Source: Raphanus sativus (taxonomy: Eukaryota; Streptophyta; Magnoliopsida; Brassicales; Brassicaceae). From it: DNA of 64,000 nt. The stretch covers positions 2,356,001 through 2,420,000 of the forward strand of contig NC_079515.1 of assembly GCF_000801105.2 (NCBI RefSeq), read 5' to 3'. The notes under the pieces were generated by a model, which was not told the origin of the DNA, searched no databases, and saw only the letters and a list, made by a program, of their open reading frames with translations. Shown here one piece after another: positions 58,696 through 64,000 of this stretch. Position numbers and translations under genes: made by a program. Position 1 is the first letter of the stretch, and every line of letters begins with the position of its first letter.

Positions 58696-59038
58696 GGGAA
58701 ATTAGGACGTCTACGAACAATTTATCTGATATTTAAAGTACTCCCAATAAACCATTTTATCGACACTGTTGTTAATTTCGTAAGACATTGGTACCTATAT
58801 ACCTTTGTATACAGCATGGAGATGCAAAATCTTTTTAAAAGATACGAGAGAATTTGTCACATAATTTGTCAGTTGTAACAATTCAAAATTAGATATTCTA
58901 AGCATGTTTTTCATTTCTTTTCAATCTTGTCCTTACCAATCCAAAATATTTCTCAACATCTCGCCTCTTCTATCTCTTTTCTCTCAAAAACACCTCAATC
59001 ATGTAACAAACCTCAGATTCTCCATTTATAGACAGAAA
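58696..59038. other. Intergenic, no gene seen
   Basis: AT-rich sequence leading into the dead DUF1985 fragment; no motif recognised. Confidence 0.45.
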
Positions 59039-59340
59039 ATGGAAGACGATGAACACCGAGTTCCACCACTTCCCATTCTAGAGAGAATTTCCGCCATCAG
59101 TGAAGAACCAGTCGGAGTGAGGGTAACACATATCACAAACCCTATGCTATTAATTAGATAGATACTAAACGCTCTCGATGCCGATGAAGTAGACACCATC
59201 AAATATTTCCCTTTTGGAAAACTTGTTAAGATAACTGAAAATCCCCCTTTATCAGGACAAGCTGGTTGATTCATCATTTCCAGGCAGGTGATACCAAATG
59301 GATCAGTGTGGCTGGAGAATAACCAGTCGGAGTGAGGGTA
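59039..59340 (+). pseudogene. DUF1985 domain fragment (transposon-associated), broken
   Basis: One continuous frame starting at the ATG at 59039 reads MEDDEHRVPPLPILERI, then VTHITNPM, TAG, ILNALDADEVDTIKYFPFGK, LVKITENPPLSGQAG, TGA, FIISRQV. The pattern LNAL...EVD.....FGKL..I...P..SG....FI.SRQ matches DUF1985, found in plant proteins carried by Mutator-like and Ulp1-linked transposons. Two in-frame stops and loss of the rest make it a pseudogene. A 40-bp phrase from it (AGTCGGAGTGAGGGTAA) is repeated at 59324. Confidence 0.6.
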
Positions 59341-60216
59341 ATGGCGTATCACAAACCCTATGCAATCCAATAATACTAAACTGCTACTATTGTGGATATA
59401 GTGAAACTTATTTGTCCAAGTTTCAATGTAAACTGCTATTACTGGATATAATTTTTACTCTCAATAGTAATCCTATGCGTTAGATACCATGTCTATTTTA
59501 CTACTATTAGACTCTTGTTATGTTTATTGTTCATATGTAAATTGTCAAATATCCCTGAGTTTTTATTTTCAAGTTGTTATCTGTGTTAGCAAATAAAATA
59601 TTGTCCATCATTTTATATGTATGGTTAAGTTATAATTCAAATTGCCATCATTTATAGAAATGATATATTTGAATCCTTTGTAACCGGCTAAATATGTTTT
59701 ACACAGTCTAAGATTTAAATATATATCTCCTTCATATATTGTAGCCGTCTGCAACTTCAACTAATAAAAATGATAGGCTGAAACCTTTCATTCGATTAAA
59801 TATGTATGGCTAAAGCCCAAATGCAAATAACCATCATTTTCCAAAATAATATATTAGAATCATCTATAACGGGCTAAACTCCTCTATGCACAAGCTAAGA
59901 TTTAATATATACATATATGCTATATTGTAGCTGTCTAATTATCATTTTATCATAGAATTTATTTGATATACCGTATTAGAAGTTTTTAACTTATTGTTAC
60001 TATCATCAGTACGAATCAGTTGGAACTTCTCAAGCTCATTTCTATACCTGCTTTACAAGATTAATTCATTCCATGTCACTGAAAAAAATATAAAACAACT
60101 AACTATGATCTTTGCGTTAGTTCAAATTGCTGATAAGCAAATCAATATTTTCCATTGTGGACTTTTAATGTGTATTTCTAAGCTAAAATGTAAATAACCA
60201 TCATTTTCGTATTATT
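59341..60216. other. Intergenic, no gene seen
   Basis: AT-rich. Two related phrases (GTCTAAGATTTAAATATATA with CGGCTAAATATG, and a variant) occur at about 59690 and 59870. No coding evidence. Confidence 0.45.
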
Positions 60217-63200
60217 AACTGAGTATATAGACTATAGAGAATTTACTTAAAAATTCAATATTTTCGTAGTTTAACCTACAAAATTTGAGAAAAAATCAAA
60301 AATATGACAATATTTTTAATAAATATATGCATTGTACTCTGACATTGGATAATGTTCAAAGAGGTTTGGAACTTTTATTGTTCAAAAATATGAAAATATT
60401 GTTTTAATGCATATTTTTATCATAAACTAAAATAGAATAATGGTCAAGGTGGTTTGGAACCTTTGTTATTTCCGTTTCTCTAAATAATAGAGATTTCATA
60501 GAGGTGTCCACTAATTTAAGCAACATATAAAGTTTTACTAAAACAATTGTTAAAAAAATAGAACGATGTGCATGTACCATGAAAGAAAGTTTATAATAGA
60601 TTAATACAAACTTATAATGCAGTTAGAAAATTTTAAACAACTTTAATGAGTATAAATTTCAGTATATATAGAAATTAACAAAAAAATTATATTTTCGTAA
60701 GGGTTAACCCACAAGTTTCTTAGAAAAATCAATAAATATGAAAATCTTGTTTAAATGCATAGTTGTATCCCATATTGACATAGGATGATGGTCAAAGAGA
60801 TTTGAAACTTTTGTTGTTTCCATTTATCCAAAAGAATAGAGATTTCATAGTGGTCAGTCCACTAATTTAAGTAACATATAAATTTTTACTAAAACAATTT
60901 TTTAAAAAAATTAAAACGATGCCCATGTACCATGGAATAAAGTTTACAATAGATTAATACAAATCTAGAATGCATTTAGAAAATTTAAACAAATTTAATG
61001 AGTATAAACTTCAGTATATAGAGAAACTAATGAAAATTATATTTTCGTAGGGGTTGTTAACCCACAAATTTTGAAAAAAATCAATACATATGATAATATT
61101 TTTTAAATGCATAGTTAAATCATGTATTGACATAGAATTATGGTCGAAGAGGTTTGGAACCTTTATTGTCTCCGTTTATCTAAAGAATAAAAATTTCATA
61201 GTGGTAAGTCCAATGATTTAGGCAGCATATGAAGTTTTTACTAATTTAATTGTTAAAAAATTAGAACGATGCCCATGTACCATGGCAGAGAGTTTATAAT
61301 ACATTGATAAAACTGTATAGAGTAATTAGAAAATTTTATACAACAGTAATGAGTTTAAGCTTAAACAAATAGAACATATGAAGTTTTTCTAACTTAATTG
61401 TTAAAAATTTAGAACAATGCCCCTGTACCATGACAGAGAGTTTATCATACATTGATAAAAATGTATAAAGTGATTAGAAATCGTTATACAAGAGTAATGA
61501 GTTTAAGATTAAAAACTAGAGCATTTAACGCACATATTTTGAGAAAATTTCAAAAATATGAAAATATTGTTTAATTGAATATTTGCATCATAAACTAACA
61601 TAGAGTAATGGTCAAGATGGTTTGGAACCTTTGTTGTTTCTATTTCTCTAAATAATAGAGATTTCATAGAGGTTAGTCCACTAATTTAAGCAACATATAA
61701 AGTTTTATCAAAACAATTGTTAAAAAAATAGAACGATGCACATGTACCATGGAAGAAAGTTTATAATAGATTAATACAAATTTATAATGCAATTAGAAAT
61801 TTTTAACCAACTTTAATGAGTATAAATTTCAGTATATATAGAAAATAACAAAAAAATTATATTTTCGTAGGGTTTATAACCCACAAATTATTTTCAAAAT
61901 TCAATAAATATGAAAATCTTGTTTAAATGCATAGTTGCATCCCATATTGACAAGGGGTTAACCAACGGATTTTGGAAAAATTTCAAAAATATGAAAACCT
62001 GATTTTAGTGTATAGTTTCATCGAGCACTAACATAAGATGAAGGTTAAAGAGTTTAGAACCTCTGTTGTCTCTGTTTCTCTAGATAATGAAGATTTTATA
62101 ATGGTAATTCCACTAATATAGGCAGTATATGAAATTTTAGTAAACTAAATATTAAAAAAATAGAATGATTCCTATATACCATGAAAGATAGTTTATAATA
62201 CATTAAATCAAATGTAGAATATGGTTTGAAATTTTTAAACCAAAGTGAAGAGTATAAACTTCAGTATATAGAGCATTTATCGAAAACTCAATATTTTTGA
62301 AGGGGTTAACCCAAGGATTTTGAAAAAAATCAAAAATTAAAAATTTGGTTTTAGTGTATAGTTTCGGCGAGCACTGACATAAGATGATGGTCAAAGAGTT
62401 TAGAACTTCTGTTTTCTTTGTTTCTCTAGATAATAAATATTTTATAATTCTAAATCCACTAATCTAGACAGTATATGAAATTTTAGGAAACTAAATTTTA
62501 AAAAATTAGAATTATTCCTATATACCATGAAAGATAGTTTAGAATACATTAATTCAGATGTAGAATATGGTTTGAATTTTTTTAACTAAAGTGAAGAGTA
62601 TAAACTTCAGTATATAGAGCATTTACCGAAAACTCAATATTTTTGAAGAGGTTAACCCACGGATTTTGAAACAAATTTCAAAATTTAAAAAATTGGTTTT
62701 AGTGTATAGTTTCATTGATAACTGACATAAGATGATGGTTAAAGAGTTTATAACCTCTGTTGTCTTCGTTTCTCTAGATAATGAAGATTTTATAATGCTA
62801 ATTCCACTAATCTAGACAGTATATGAAATTTTAGTAAACTAAATATTAAAAAAATAGAATGATTCCTATATACCATGAAAGATAGTTTAGATTACATTAA
62901 TTCAAATGTAGAATGTGGTTTGAAATAATAGATTAATACAAATTTATAATGCATTTAGGAAATTTTAAATAAATTTATTTAGTATAAACTTCAGTGTATA
63001 GAGAAATTAACGAAAATTTTATATTTTTGTAGGGACCCACAAATTTTGTAAAATATATATAAATATGATAATCTTGTTTAAATGCGTATTTGAATCCCTT
63101 ATTGACATAGGATGATGGTCAAAGAGGTTTGAAACTTTTGTTGTCACAGTTTCTCTCAAGAATAAAATTTTCATACTGGTAAGTCCAATGGTTTAGGCAG

Positions 63201-63480
63201 CATATGAAGTTTTACTAACTTAATTGTTAAAAATTAAAACAATGCCCATGTACATGAAAGAGAGTTTATTGTACATTAATAAAAATGTATAAAGTGATTA
63301 GGACATTTTAAATGACACTAATGACTATAAGCTTAAAAATATAAGGCATTTAACTTAAAACTCAATATTTGCATCATAAATTAACATATGATAATGGTCA
63401 AGGAGGTTTGGAACCTTTATTTCTTCTGTTTCTCTAAAGAATAGAGATTTTCATAGTGGTTAATCCACTAATTTAATAAG
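60217..63480 (+). repeat. 348-bp satellite array B, two mixed subfamilies
   Basis: Degenerate monomers of the array A family. One subfamily has ATATTTTCGTAGGGGTTAACC with TGCATAGTTG-type phrases (about 60217-61950 and again from 62930); the other is array-A-like (about 61951-62929, anchors at 61957, 62305 and 62651, spacing 348 and 346). Some monomers are truncated, so spacing is irregular. No open frame longer than chance. Confidence 0.8.
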
Positions 63481-64000
63481 TTACAATATTTGTTACCATA
63501 AACCATTACTTGTAATATTACATGTATTATATGGTTACTTGTATTAATGAGTTCCAAAGTTTCTTTTTATTTTTAGATCCGAATAAAATAAGTAATTTAT
63601 AAAAATTATCAACCAATCAAATTATAATAAACTTTTGAAATTTCACCTATGAGCAATACATAAGCAAAAATCATTTAAGTGACTTTTTAATTAGTATATA
63701 GGAGGATTATAATAAATTGGTGATTGGAGNNNNNNNNNNNNNNNNNNNNNNNNNNNNNNNNNNNNNNNNNNNNNNNNNNNNNNNNNNNNNNNNNNNNNNN
63801 NNNNNNNNNNNNNNNNNNNNNNNNNNNNNAGTAATGTGATGTTTATTTTACTTCTTTTCTATTTGTCATAATTAAAAATTATAGTTTTTAGTTTTGAAAT
63901 ATAATCAATTGTCATTGGAGATAGATGTGTATCTAAACAAAAACCTAAGTTGTCATTACACGATAAATTAGATGTATCAAATTTTTTTTTCACACTAAAG
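63481..64000. other. Intergenic with a 100-N gap
   Basis: AT-rich unique sequence interrupted by exactly 100 N at 63730-63829. No gene on either side. Confidence 0.7.

Overview
This is plant nuclear DNA, almost certainly from a Brassicaceae species of the Brassica/Raphanus group. The intergenic sequence is very AT-rich, introns are short, and the genes are full of introns and read like close relatives of Arabidopsis thaliana chromosome 3 genes. Two 100-N scaffold gaps (55549-55648 and 63730-63829) show that this is an assembled scaffold. No organelle, bacterial or viral region and no tRNA, rRNA or CRISPR locus was seen.

Layout. Positions 1 to about 17 kb are gene-poor and full of transposable elements: a tandem TRIM retrotransposon array (995-2012), an hAT-like element, several MITEs, a SINE-like fragment, a 1.3-kb LINE-derived retroposon with a 16-bp target-site duplication (8295-9633), a 1.4-kb region with about twenty TGTACA palindromes (11.66-13.07 kb), and a decayed 5'-truncated LINE (14718-16803) ending about 550 bp before a gene. 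Then come five genes: MYB108-type R2R3-MYB (17357-19450, +), mitochondrial-type alkaline/neutral invertase (28968-32291, +), SFR2 galactolipid remodelling enzyme (35516-38319, +), the HEATR1/UTP10 ribosome-biogenesis protein (39272-49946, +, 39 exons) and Rab escort protein REP (50508-52929, -). As I remember Arabidopsis locus numbers, this is the order of At3g06490 to At3g06540. All five open reading frames can be rebuilt exon by exon without a break. A second truncated LINE, a probable solo LTR and two long-inverted-repeat Mutator-like elements sit between them.

From about 53 kb the collinearity stops. REP is followed by a 348-bp satellite array, a scaffold gap, a clear Helitron 3' terminus and then a NEAP-family nuclear-envelope coiled-coil gene (56013-57648, -), which is not its neighbour in Arabidopsis. 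A 215-221-bp direct repeat brackets this stretch. The last 5 kb holds a dead DUF1985 fragment and a second, more diverged array of the same satellite.

The genes do not form a pathway: they are independent housekeeping and stress genes (stress and anther transcription factor, sucrose cleavage, freezing tolerance, rRNA processing, Rab prenylation, nuclear envelope). Promoter elements agree with this in one case: the HEATR1/UTP10 promoter carries a telo-box and two site II motifs, the usual signature of ribosome-biogenesis genes. The most notable structures are non-genic: the Helitron-linked satellite at the synteny break, the nested palindromic Mutator-like elements, and the LINE deletion derivative.
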